64,000 bases of DNA from Pythium myriotylum. Its lineage: Eukaryota; Oomycota; Peronosporomycetes; Pythiales; Pythiaceae. Of the stretch, positions 43,623 through 54,540 are shown piece after piece (position 1 is the first letter of the stretch; every line of letters begins with the position of its first letter). The position numbers and the translations under genes are program-made. The DNA lies in assembly GCA_023091665.1 (NCBI GenBank), contig JALJCQ010000020.1, positions 407,703-471,702 of the forward strand, given 5' to 3'. A model generated the notes under the pieces. The model worked only from the letters and a program-made list of their open reading frames with translations. It did no database searches and was not told the DNA's origin.

Positions 43623-46600
43623 GATTGCGTGGGATCCACCAAAAAGCTAAATGTGACTAGCGCTATGCTGGTCACGCGATGCAAAGGACGGGAACGGGAG
43701 GGGAAGGACGGGGAGGGATCTGTACCTACTCGGAGATGGGCCCGGCACGCGAGGCTGTGCACGACGAGCCAATCCATCCGGACCAACATCTCAGGCGGTG
43801 GTTCACTCAACGATCATCCGAGAGATCAGCCACGCAGACGCAGTGGCGTCAGTGGATCCCCCTCCGCTGAGGCACCACTCGGCGCACTGGACCGTACTTA
43901 CTGTATGCTCTGCGTTCCTCCCCTGTCTCCTTCGGAGGGTCCATTTACTGGCGACCGAGCAGAAGACGGGGAGCGCTTGAGCCGTTGGGTGAACCTCGGA
44001 GAAATCACTCGAGATCCAGCGCACGCGATTACCGCTGGCCATGGACAGCCGCTCAAGTCTGGCAAACGATCAGTCTATGGGCACGTAGACTGATCAACCG
44101 TTACCGATCAGTCCGACACGGCAACCCAAAGGCGATCCATCCAGTCGATCTCGTCAGACCGGGCCTGTTGACTCGACGGAGCGAGGGCAAGAGCGAGAGA
44201 GCGAGGGAACCGTGGAAAGAATTTGTCCAACGAATCTTCATGCACGCAGCGAAGGCGTCCTCATTCAAGTGAAGCGAAGCCCCGAAAGATTCCCGAGCGG
44301 TCTCACTCATCGGATCGGACTGCTCATCCCGGACCGGCTGGATGCCACGGTTGCCGTTGCGCGAGCGTCCGCTTCTCCCGGTCGTCACGGGTGCTACTGT
44401 CCCACGCGACTTGCTGACAGGCGCAAAGGCTCGGACAGCCCCAGCTGCGTCGCCTCTTGTCTCGTGGGCCTCGGCGGCGCCCACATGCACGCAACTGGCT
44501 CACGACCGTCGTCTTCGTGCGCGGACTGTCGCTCACCAGGATGCCCGCCAGAAGAAGCCAGAGGGTGGCTCCTCTCGCCTTGGATGCACCTCGTTTCGCG
44601 TCCGTGTAATCAGCTGCGTTTGTAAACGTTTACTAACGTCCATCCAATAGGTGGAGCCGCAGGCAATAGCCGAGGCGCTCACGCAATGCGTGCGGAGACG
44701 AGGCCTGGAGGCTCCCTTCAAGGCGCGGCTGCCGGTGGATAGGCGGCCGTGGACAGCCGCGTTCGCATGAAAGTTCGAGCTGTTTGCCAATCGAGCGGCC
44801 GGCCAAAGGCGGGGCGCTCACGGGAGCCGAGGACATCCTCCTGCGACTCGCTCTCTGGATAGTTTAGCACGAAGTAACAATGCGTCTTCTTGATCGATCC
44901 TTACCGAGCATGACACGGTGTGGATATGCGAATGGGTCCAGACCGTCTGGATGACTCCACACGCGGCGGCACCACACACGCTGCTCGCGTCTGGATGTCT
45001 CGGAACCGGATCGCCTGTTGTGGATGACAAAAAGGGGAACGGTCGTCAGCCGAGCAGAGAGAGAGAGAGTGGTCTGGCCGCAGCTGGCCAGCCCACTCGC
45101 GAGTGTATCCGCTCGGGAGGGCACGCCACGTTATCGTCGATCGTGCTGCGTGTCCACGCGCCCAACCAGAGGAGATGTAATGGGCTCGGCACTCGTGAAG
45201 CCCACACGCACGGTCTCCGATGGTTGTGGGTCTTCCATTCACGTATTTCAGTACAGGCATACCACTTTTGTGATTTGGAAAAGTGGGTCGGCTAGTTCGA
45301 GTAGATTCTCTCAACGGTGCATTTTTAACCAATCGCGACTTTGCGCTGTTCGCAAAAGGACACCTGCCTCCCCTCCACGACTGCCGACTCGAACGAGAAG
45401 CTCGCGAGGCTCGGCGATTCGCTGCCGGTTCCTCACTCGAAGGCCTCGCCAGTGAACTGTTCGTGGCTGGGAGAGCGGTCGGATCTGCGTCGTCGTCCTC
45501 GTCTCTCTCTCTTGAGCGTCCGGGAATTTCCGAGTCAAGAGAATCCCATCGCCGATAGCGGAGACCATGCTGTTACGAATGAGACACGGCGTTGCGTTCA
45601 GTTGATCTCGTCGGTCTCTTGAAGGTTGATGGATATCTCTTCTCTCGTATGTACGAGTTCTTTCGAGTTGTAAAAGCTTGTGCCTTCGAACTTGACTCAG
45701 AGCGAAGCGCGACAAATGGGTGAACGACTTTACTGCTCAGACACCGGATCGGGCGATTCTGGAAGTTGATCTCGATGTGCGGACGGTAGACAGACTAACG
45801 CTGTACGAGTGCTAGAGACACGAGGCAAACGCTGCCCGCGTGTCCGAATTGCTCCAAAGTGTGTCATTTTCGTCATTCGTCGATGGCCACGGCACTCCAC
45901 TGTGCAAGCAAAAGAGCCATGCTTGCGAGCAGATTTCAAGCGCGTGCAGGTGAGCGATTGGTTGCTCGAAGACGTTCGCGTTTCGAGTGTTTCGTGCCAG
46001 GACTCCACCACCTTTTCGACACTCACAATTGATTGTCGTGTCATTCGATTCGGTGCCACTTGGCGTTGCAGACCCCGAAGTCTTTTGCCCCAGTTTTGTC
46101 TCGAGAGGCTGAGTTCCAACGTCACAAAGGCTAAGACATCAGAAACTTCGATATCGACAAGTCGTTGCGCGAGAAGTTGAACTTGTCAAAGCTGCTGGAT
46201 TTGATTTTCGAGCAACTGTCGCAATTGGCTTTCTTCGAGTTCGAGTTGAAGCTCGTATCGCTGATCGCCTCAGCCGCGCATCAAGAGGCACCTCTAGAGT
46301 GTGGCAGTGGAGATTTTTACAACGCTCACAAGTCAACTGAGACACGACGTAACGACTGCGATGGTCGAATGCGATGTCAAAAAGACCAGCGTAGTGCGTC
46401 TTGAGTACAGCTGTGTATCTATGAAGATGACGCCAAATGCGACCCAAAACTTTCAAATCGAGTCGATGACAGGCACGTATTATCGTAAACTCAGCGTCCT
46501 TCTGGGCTTACAGTGGCACACGATGGACGATCATTCGGCTGGAAGCGACATCTTTATTTCGTGCACGCATGTATGAAGACATATCACGATGTGGAGCAGA

Positions 46601-47923
46601 TAGAGAACGGACAAAGACGCTCCAGACATGTGAACTTGAACATGAAGAACTTTAACGAGGTGCCCTAGATTTTATTGCTGATCAATCAGATCATGATTGC
46701 TGTCATCAACGCAGCTCGCGTCTCGGTCGTCGCTATGACCGTCGTCCAGTCCCTTCTCCAAAAGTCTGTCAACTCAACCAACTCGACCATCCACCCCAAG
46801 ACTAATCTGTCGATCAAGACCACGTCGTCTTCGCTCACGCCGTGGCCAGAAGAACGACGAGGAGAAGAATAGTACGCTCTCTCAGATTCTGCTCTATAAG
46901 GGTCTCACATCTGTCGAATACCGTGCACATAATGATGACCACAAGCTGAATGCGCTTTGATCATCAATTCTAAGGTAGCTCCAACGAAAGGTTGACTCAG
47001 TAAAGCATCCATCGGGGATCTCATCGCACGCTACGCGTTACATAATTGGCAGTGAGAGTACTGCACGACTCGGAATTACTCCGTAATCCCATGGTCCAGT
47101 AGTCCAGTGATCGCAGACAAAGATACAGAGTTGGTCAGAATCTTGCCAAGCGGTACTCGAAGAGCTGTTTGCGTATCAGTTATCATCGGACCCGCCTTCA
47201 GTCCATGGATTCAGTTGGGCTCTTGGATTACTGGCGAACGTTGCTCACTCTGTCAAACTTGGACTTGTCAGGATCTCTCCCAGTGCACACTCTCCAGCTC
47301 CGGTGGGGGACATTGCTTTCATCGCGTTGAGTAACCGTGACACGGACTTGGGTACACTGAAATGGGCTGGCCGTTCATCAGAGTTGGTCATGTTCAAAAA
47401 CACCGACTTAGGAAGGATGGCAAATGAGTTCAGTTAAGTCGGCGCGGCGTTCGACTCGGCCGTTTGAGGATTTGTTCCACTCGGGTGGTACATATCAGTT
47501 TGTCGTGTTGCAGTCAACCCGTTGAGATCGAATCCAGTCGACCGATGTCTGAGCTGTCAAGTCGGTGCTCCCATTCCTGCAGTCGCAACGAAGTTGTAGT
47601 CGCAAAGAGGTATGGAGTTCTAGTGGTTGTACCTTGGCAAAAGGGCTCAAAGGATCGACCACTAAGCCACCATCATTGCTTGCACTGTCCTGTTGCAGCC
47701 CGCGGAACACTCGTCCGACTTGAACAAAACACCCTTCATTGTATGTGGGGCATCACCGTCAACAGTGCTCTTAGGAGCCGTGTTGTTTGTGGGATAAAAG
47801 GGGGTTCTTTCTTTATTTGTTACTTTGTGATACCTCGGTCTGGTAAATCGCGCCTTTCGTGGGACTTGTTGCTTAGCGTAGAATATACACCACCGCACCT
47901 AATAGCAACTATCATTCGTAGCT
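43623..47923. other. Gene-poor region
   Basis: About 4.3 kb without a supportable gene. ORFs from 45.8 to 46.6 kb (for example a Leu-rich helical frame around 46165-46330) are interrupted and may be a decayed gene. Around 46.7-47.9 kb the DNA is lower in G+C and the frames are short. I see no terminal repeats or transposase motif. Confidence 0.45.
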
Positions 47924-49387
47924 TCACTCGCCACCGTGTCGCTCGCTCGAGGCTCGACGGCGCCGCGAGCGGTACGCGTTAAGTCGGCTCCGTTCGTGGG
48001 CGGGCGCGTTCTCGCTCAGGAACCTCGTGGTGACCACGTGAACGTCTGGAAAACGCCGTGCCACATCGAGGGCGGCGCTCTCGTCGCAAAGCAGCACGGC
48101 CACGACGATTCGACGCTCGTCGAGCCCGCTGAACACAAGCGAGTGGAGTAGGAACAGCAACTGTCGTGTTGTTGAAGCACTCGGTGCTCCACCTTCGTGG
48201 ACGAGATCGTCAATGAAGACGAAGACCGGGCTGTGTCGCAACGCCACGGCCGGCACGCGCGCTACAATTTCGACTTCGTCCTCGACAGCTCGTTGCTCGA
48301 CTTCACGCAGCGAAGCCGACGCAGAAGCCGGTTCGATCTGCAGGTACTCGTGCAGAAGCCGCGGGGCCTCATCGTCGCCGATCGCGAGCGCGAACGGATC
48401 GTACCGATCTGGCGCCTGGGAAAAGCTCCAACCGATCGTCTCCTCGAGTAGCAGCCGCGAGTGGCGCGCGACCGCTGCACGGAAAGCCGCGTCCGTGGCC
48501 TCTGGGTCCAGCAGCGTCGCAAGCAACCGACTCGTGGTCTGCGCGCTGATCTCGCGGTGGCTTGGCGGTCGCCGCGTTGTCTCGGCGCTTGTTGCAGCGT
48601 GGTCGGCTGGTGTTACGGCATCACTTTCGTCACTGTCATTGTCCTCCGACCGGAGACTTGGCGGTTGTCCGCCTGGCGGTTCGTGCCCGTCGGTCGTGCT
48701 TCCTTCAGCCGTCTCTGGCTCGGTCGTGCCGTGTGAGAGCCGCCGTCTCTTCTGGGCCTCCTCGCGGTGTTTGGCGTTGCTGCTGTTTTCGAGCATCTCG
48801 AGCATCTGACGGCGCTGTTTGAGGTTGGTGATGGCTGCGCGGCTCACATTGTACTCCTTGGCGAGGTCGGCCTGCTTCTCCCCACGGCGGATGCGTTCCA
48901 TGATATCACGTCGGTTCGACTCCGTGAGGTAGGGAGCCGACCGACCACGCGCTTTCGGCGGTCGTTCGCTCGACGACAACGATGACGCCGTTGCATTAGT
49001 TGAGATCGTCGCGGAGGTGAGACCGTTGGTGGTCGCTGGCGCCGCCGTCTCGCGATTGAGCAGCGACGCGAGCGAGGATGAGCGGCGAGACGACGCCGCT
49101 CGCGGCTCGGGCGACACGTCGCGCGGAGCTCGGTCGTAATACGTCTCGCTTCCCGCCGTGTGGAAGCGCGAAGGCTCGGCAGCGTAGTACCACTCGCCGT
49201 CGGGGCGCGCCCGCGGCCGCGAGAGATAGCTCAGTGGGCGGTCGTCGCCGTAAAAGTACTCGCGGTCCTCGGCAAAGTAGAGCGGCGATCTCCGCTCGGC
49301 TGAGCCGTCTCCTGCGGCTCCGGCGGCTGCTCCGGCGCCTCGATCTCCGCGCGAACGCAGGCTCGTGCTGGCCGTGGAGGCTCGCAT
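47924..49387 (-). CDS. HTH (Psq/CENP-B-like) protein fused to degenerate UPRTase-like domain, 1
   Basis: Intronless, 487 aa. An Arg/Ser/Ala-rich N terminus is followed by a helix-turn-helix at about residues 157-195 (RRDIMERIRRGEKQADLAKE and VSRAAITNLKQRR), typical of Psq/CENP-B-type domains. An acidic Ser/Glu linker leads to a domain at about 279-470 that resembles uracil phosphoribosyltransferase: RHSRLLLEETIGW (the RL.RLLLEEAL helix), VFVFIDDLVHEGG in place of the VDPMLATGGS PRPP loop, RIVVAVLL, and RRFPDVHVVTT (the FP.V.I.T strand). The Asp is kept but the ATGG core is lost, so catalysis is unlikely. The C terminus is basic. Inferred role: transcription factor with a nucleotide- or PRPP-sensing regulatory domain. 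A close relative lies at 53.3-54.5 kb. Confidence 0.8.
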   Translation of the reverse strand: MRASTASTSLRSRGDRGAGAAAGAAGDGSAERRSPLYFAEDREYFYGDDRPLSYLSRPRARPDGEWYYAAEPSRFHTAGSETYYDRAPRDVSPEPRAASSRRSSSLASLLNRETAAPATTNGLTSATISTNATASSLSSSERPPKARGRSAPYLTESNRRDIMERIRRGEKQADLAKEYNVSRAAITNLKQRRQMLEMLENSSNAKHREEAQKRRRLSHGTTEPETAEGSTTDGHEPPGGQPPSLRSEDNDSDESDAVTPADHAATSAETTRRPPSHREISAQTTSRLLATLLDPEATDAAFRAAVARHSRLLLEETIGWSFSQAPDRYDPFALAIGDDEAPRLLHEYLQIEPASASASLREVEQRAVEDEVEIVARVPAVALRHSPVFVFIDDLVHEGGAPSASTTRQLLFLLHSLVFSGLDERRIVVAVLLCDESAALDVARRFPDVHVVTTRFLSENAPAHERSRLNAYRSRRRRASSERHGGE

Positions 49388-51630
49388 TGTGGTTTCCGGG
49401 CGACTGGAAATCCCGCCGTGTTTCTGGCACAGAGGTGAGACCTTCAGAAAGCCATATCATGTGTCACATCCTGCAACGAGAGAGGAGACGAGAGGCCCGA
49501 TGAGGGGCGTTCGCTCACGCATATTAGTGTTCACAGGTCAAAGTTCTGTTGTGTTCCAGTCAATTTATGGAAGCGGGCAGCGTTTTCAAACGTTTGGTCC
49601 CCTTTCGCTCGAGGGAATTCATCCACCACCGCTCGACACCACTCGTCCGTTCAATCTCCCACCACGTGGTCATAGATGGAGGAGAAGACAGGAGGCGTCT
49701 CATTCAGCCTCTACTCTGGTCTGGCCACCACTGGTTGTCCCTTCACAGCGATCCACCGATTCTATTTCGACCCAAACTGACAGGACAAAGCACCCATCCC
49801 CGAAATATGCTTACGTGTCCACGGATGGCGAATTAGTCCTCCCCGTGGCCCATGACGAGAGGTGAGAACACGACGAGCGCGCTTGAAAGAGTCGAGTTTA
49901 CGCAGAGTGAGTGCCTCTAGTGTCCGTGTGCGTCATTTAATAAGGGGAAGACGTTTTCGACGTCGTCAGCAGTTCAGATGGTCACCAGTGATCATACGAA
50001 CGATCCTGTTCACTCGCGAGGCTGTTTCAATGTTGAGAATATCAGACCAGATCTCACTCGCAAGTTCTGGTCGTGGCATTTGGCTGCACGCGATGAGCAA
50101 AAAGTGCCCTCGTAAACTGATCGTAGCCAGGTATTTGCCGCGAACCAGCGAAATGCAACGCCGCGACACGGGTATTTCTAGCCCAAGCGCTAGGCAGCAT
50201 CCGACCAGGTTCAAACCATCAACTGCGCCTCTGAGATGCACAGCGAGGTTTTTATTACAACGCCGCCATGGTCGTGCGAGACACAACGAGACGAGTGAGG
50301 CGACGGACGTGGGGGCATGAAAGCCGCTGAAGCCCCCATCTTGACCCGGGCGATTGTCCGTGTTAGCGCGCCCGAGAATGGCCGACAGTTCCACCCAAAT
50401 TCGAACAGTTCTTTTCCTCCGTGTGATGCGTCCTCATCCCAAATTGACACCTGAGCACACGGCGTGCTCGTCGATCAGACTGATCAGACCATTGGGGGAA
50501 TCGCTCTTTAACCCCCTGTACTAGGAATCTTGCTTGATAGCATTCGCATAGGATCCTCGACTCAGTCATCCATCAGTCGGATCGAAAGCCTACCTCTCGT
50601 CGCGTGTCAGTGGACACCACAGATGTGACGTGAGCGCCATGAGTGATCTCTCTTCGCTGTGACGGACGGGAATACTGAGTGCTGTCAACAAGGCGTTACT
50701 TGTGACGAGAGAATAGCGATCTTCTGGACGAACAAAGGCTTGGGGAGAAGCGTGAAGAAGGGAGAGCGAACTCCAACAAATACTGGAGACCGTAATCAAT
50801 GGCGCAATCCGTTCCCCTCTTGAAAAGGATGGACTCATCGAATCTGCATTGGGAGGTCGCACCACTTTTGCTCTCCACTTGCCAGCTCGATTTGGTCGAG
50901 CATCCCCCCCCCCCCACTGGTGGTCGCAAGATCGCAACAAGTCGAGACAGCAGGCAGCATGGTGTTTTGACTGCGATTGAACAAAGAGGTTTTGGGTGGA
51001 GTGTACAGTATACAGATGTGCGAGAGATAGAGACCTTGTAAATTGATTGGAGACGAATGAGATCTATTGCAAGAGATGTCTCCATACGTATTGTGAGTAT
51101 GCAATCCAGCAGAGAGGTTGTTTACACATAAGGAGACGTCCTCCTCCCTCTTTCATCGTTTGGCTCGTGGGGCACTTTACCTCTTCAACGAGGAGATGCG
51201 GCAAATCCCTGGGAGAGTGAGTAACTACGACGCCAGCTTGCAACACTGCGACCACGGGGCACAATCACCGTCTGCGTAAGCGAACGTAACTCTGGCTCCA
51301 TCAGATCCTGAAGTGAGCTCTGCTTGGGGCATAATCAACCCACTTGTGAACCCACCATCAACCAGGACGTGTGGGCGTTATCGTCGCGAAAGATCACCAA
51401 AAGGTGATGACACTGTAATAATGTGAATCTTCCTGGGCTCACCTATTGTCACAGATAGGATGGGAAGTGATCTAGATCTGGTTTTTTTGAGCATCCTTGG
51501 TGCGTCAGCAAATGGAGACCATCCTACCTACCCAAACAGTTCATGGGTGCTTCCTACAGTACAAACCAAGCGCACTCGTGATCTTCCGACCTCATTCGTC
51601 AATCTTCCGAACCACGCAATAACGCCAATC
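49388..51630. other. Gene-poor region
   Basis: Upstream of the HTH gene and of the epoxide hydrolase. AAGGTCTCACCT on the gene strand lies about 50 nt before the HTH gene start. A C12 run occurs at 50904-50915. Other ORFs are short and unsupported. Confidence 0.45.
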
Positions 51631-52590
51631 ATGACGCAGCAATACGAGCACAAGTTTGCCAAAGTAAGTGAGACCGTCACGCTCCATTACGTCGACGTTG
51701 GCCCACGCGACGCCACGCCGATCGTGCTCGTCCACGGATGGCCCGACCTTTGGTTCGGCTGGCGCCATCAGATCGGTCCGCTCTCCGAAAAGTACCGCGT
51801 GATTGCACTCGACGTGCGAGGCCATGGAGACAGCTCGGCTCCGAAAGAGGTAGAGAACTACGGCTCGCAGACCATCACGAACGATCTCGCGCGGCTGCTC
51901 GACCACCTCGAAATTCCCAAGGCCGTGTTCTTTGGTCACGACTGGGGAGGAGCTATGGTCTACCGCATGGCGCTTTACCATCCAGATCGTGTGATCGCAC
52001 TCGGCAGTGTCTGCACGCCGTTCTACCCGCCACGACAGGAGTACTTGGACCTTGAAAAGCTCGCAGCGACGCACCCGACGCTCGCCTATCAGCAGTTCAT
52101 GGCACAGACCGAGTCGACATCCAAGATACTGGACGCGGCTCCGCGGCGCTGGTTTACGGCCTTGTTCCGGCGTCACTCGGAGCTCTTCAAAATCCATGGC
52201 TCTGTAGTCGACATGATCAAGGCGCTGCCAACGTCCGAGGCGGACTCGGCGTACACCGAGCGCTCCGAGCTCATGTCAGACGCCGAGTTGGACGTGTACG
52301 AGGCTGCATACAGCAAGACGGGCTTCTACTCGACGCTCAACTGGTACGCGACACGTGTAATCGACTTTGAAACTGAGAAGTCGCTGCCCACGACCATCAC
52401 GCACCGTGCGTTGTACATCGGCGCACGCAATGACGCCGTGCTGCCGCCCGAGATGGCGCAGCCCATGCCTCAGTTCATGCCCAACCTCGAGATGGTGATC
52501 ATTGACGACGCCGGACACTGGATTCTCTGGGAGCAACACGAAAAGGTCACCGAGACCATGCTCACGTGGCTCGAGAAGCTCGCGCCATGA
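51631..52590 (+). CDS. Epoxide hydrolase, alpha/beta-hydrolase fold
   Basis: Intronless, 319 aa, normal for soluble epoxide hydrolases. The oxyanion motif HGWP is at residues 35-38. RVIALDVRGHGDSSAP follows, and the nucleophile elbow GHDWGG has Asp104 as the expected nucleophile. A cap region with several Tyr follows. The late Asp (ARNDAVLP) and the His in DDAGHWILWEQ complete the triad. It opens epoxides to diols, likely in the cytosol, in lipid or xenobiotic metabolism. The ORF is open upstream to 51460, but the added residues lack conservation, so ATG 51631 is chosen. Confidence 0.93.
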   Translation: MTQQYEHKFAKVSETVTLHYVDVGPRDATPIVLVHGWPDLWFGWRHQIGPLSEKYRVIALDVRGHGDSSAPKEVENYGSQTITNDLARLLDHLEIPKAVFFGHDWGGAMVYRMALYHPDRVIALGSVCTPFYPPRQEYLDLEKLAATHPTLAYQQFMAQTESTSKILDAAPRRWFTALFRRHSELFKIHGSVVDMIKALPTSEADSAYTERSELMSDAELDVYEAAYSKTGFYSTLNWYATRVIDFETEKSLPTTITHRALYIGARNDAVLPPEMAQPMPQFMPNLEMVIIDDAGHWILWEQHEKVTETMLTWLEKLAP

Positions 52591-53252
52591 GGCGACTCGT
52601 GGAGAGATGGACCCGTAGACCAAGCTATAGAACTTAATCTCGTTGAAACTGAGCACGAGAAAATAGAATGAGTTGTCCTGCAAGACGAACGAATCCACGC
52701 CACGTCTCATGAGTCAAACTCACTTCCACTCTCAACTTCATGAAGCTGAGCTGCAACGCCTGACCACCTGTCACCGGAACTATGTTTTAGTTGAATGGTA
52801 GCCAAATACAGACAATGGGCCCATAACGTCAGCCGAGCTGCCTTCAAATGATCAATAATTGACCATTTGGCTCTCGTGCTTCAATTATTGAACCACGAGA
52901 GCCGATGTGTTTGGTCAGTCGAGAACGGGGTCGTGTGGATGCAATTGGTTGACATGCAATCGAAAATATTCGATGAATATGATTGGATTAATTGCCATTC
53001 TCATTTAATGGCCAATCACATCAAGATACCTCTTTCTTTCTATCGTATGTCTTTCTTTCGGATGGATGAGGCTGTCGTGGGTGTTGCTGTTCAAGACTGG
53101 AGACGCAATGATGACGTCCCGCCGACCGCCATCGCATTCGGAGGCAAGTCCTTCTGTGGCGTGGCGAATGTATCTATACAAACTACTAGGATCTTTAATT
53201 TAGTTCGAGCTTCTAAGCAATAATTGTGAACTACCAGTCTAAATCAATGAGA
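52591..53252. other. Intergenic region with inverted repeats
   Basis: Between the convergent epoxide hydrolase and second HTH gene. The clearest structure is the inverted-repeat cluster at 52852-52903. No gene is supported. Confidence 0.5.
52852..52903. repeat. Nested inverted repeats
   Basis: TCAATAATTGA (52852-52862) is the reverse complement of TCAATTATTGA (52881-52891). GGCTCTCGTG (52869-52878) pairs with CACGAGAGCC (52894-52903). The two hairpins overlap and are mutually exclusive. Confidence 0.7.
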
Positions 53253-54540
53253 TCAGAGCCGAGACTGCAGAAGCTGGACGAGATCCGTTTCGCTCCGGCC
53301 CGCACACTCGAGCTTGGTCGTAAGCAAGGCACTGATACGTGGGAATGCATCGGCCACGCGCACGAAGCCTCGCTCGTAGGCTGCGAGGGTAGCGACGACG
53401 ATGTTTTGCGGGTCCACGCCATTCCGTTTGAGAGCCTAGTCAGTGCCACAGCACTCATCAGTCTCAGCTGGCTTCTCAAAAGGCTGATTGCTAGAAACTC
53501 ACCTCAACAGCCGAAATGATTTCGATTCCCGACTCTGAGCCGGTGGCGTCCAACAACAAGACACTCGCGGCCGTGAGCTGTGCCGGTGGCTCGGTTAGTG
53601 ATGCCGTGACGCCCGACGACGTTCTGGTCGGCGTGATCGTGATCGTGGAGACCTCGCAGCGCGGTTCGATGGCTCGGAACTCGTCCAGAAGCAGCTGACC
53701 GCCGACGCTACCGCCCACCGCGACAGCACAAACAGGCCGAGCGTACGTGACACCGTAAAAGCGACCAGGTCGAGAGATCTCGCTGTTGAGCGATCGTGGT
53801 GTGATCTCGATCGGGTGCGTGGGCAGGAAGCTGAGGGCTTCTTCAAGAAGCAGCCGCATGAGCCGCCGCGCTGCGACGTGAAAAGCACTGTCGTTGAACT
53901 GGAGCTTCGTGAAGAGCATCGCAGACGAAGCCACGCGGACCTCGCGCACGACGTTGGCGTGCCACCTCGTGACCTGAGGCCGTGATGGAGATGAGAGCCG
54001 CAGCGGCGCGAGTCTCTCAGATGGCGAGAAGCTGGATGACGACGAGGAGATCGGAAGTGAGAAGCGGAGACTCGACTGATGCGACCGGGGAAGCGGCTCC
54101 GAGCTAGCCGACTCGTCGCTGCTGTGGTCTACGCGAAGTCGGCGCAGACGGTCAGCGCCTTCAGCTTCTTCGGTCCGCGGCGACTCGGCGCGTTGGCGGT
54201 CCTTCATCCTCCGCCGCTGCTTGAGATTCGAAATGGCAGCTCGACTGACCTGGTACTCCTTGGCGAGGTCGGCCTGCTTTTCTCCGTTCTGAATACGCCG
54301 CAGGATATTGCGGCGGTCGACCTCGCGTAGATAGCGCGACGTGCGCAAAGGCGCCGGACGCGCTGAGGGACTCGCGCCGGCGTCGCGCTTGGCAGCCTTG
54401 AGTGGCGAGTCGTTGTAGAGCGGAGACGACACACTCGAGGGCTTGCGCACACTGTGCTCGTAGCGTCGGGCTTCGTCCAAGTCGTCGAGCGGTGTGCGGG
54501 GGCGCAGGAACGCCGTGAAGCCTGGGAGTCTGTCGTCCAT
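53253..54540 (-). CDS. HTH (Psq/CENP-B-like) protein fused to degenerate UPRTase-like domain, 2
   Basis: Two exons on the minus strand, 53503-54540 and 53253-53435 (406 aa), with a 67-nt GTGAGT..TAG intron. The HTH lies at about residues 74-111 (RRNILRRIQNGEKQADLAKE, VSRAAISNLKQRR). A Ser-rich linker leads to a UPRTase-like domain at about 193-400: HANVVREVRV, AARRLMRLLLEEALSFLP, VCAVAVGGSVGGQLL (the VPILRAG region), and ASVLLLDATGSESG (PRPP loop, with PMLATGGS shortened or altered). The spliced C-terminal end has ALKRNGVDPQNIVVATLAAY and FVRVADAFPRI. Splicing restores the conserved strand order, which supports the exon model. The catalytic loop is degenerate. Inferred role is a regulator with a PRTase-derived sensor. 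Confidence 0.85.
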
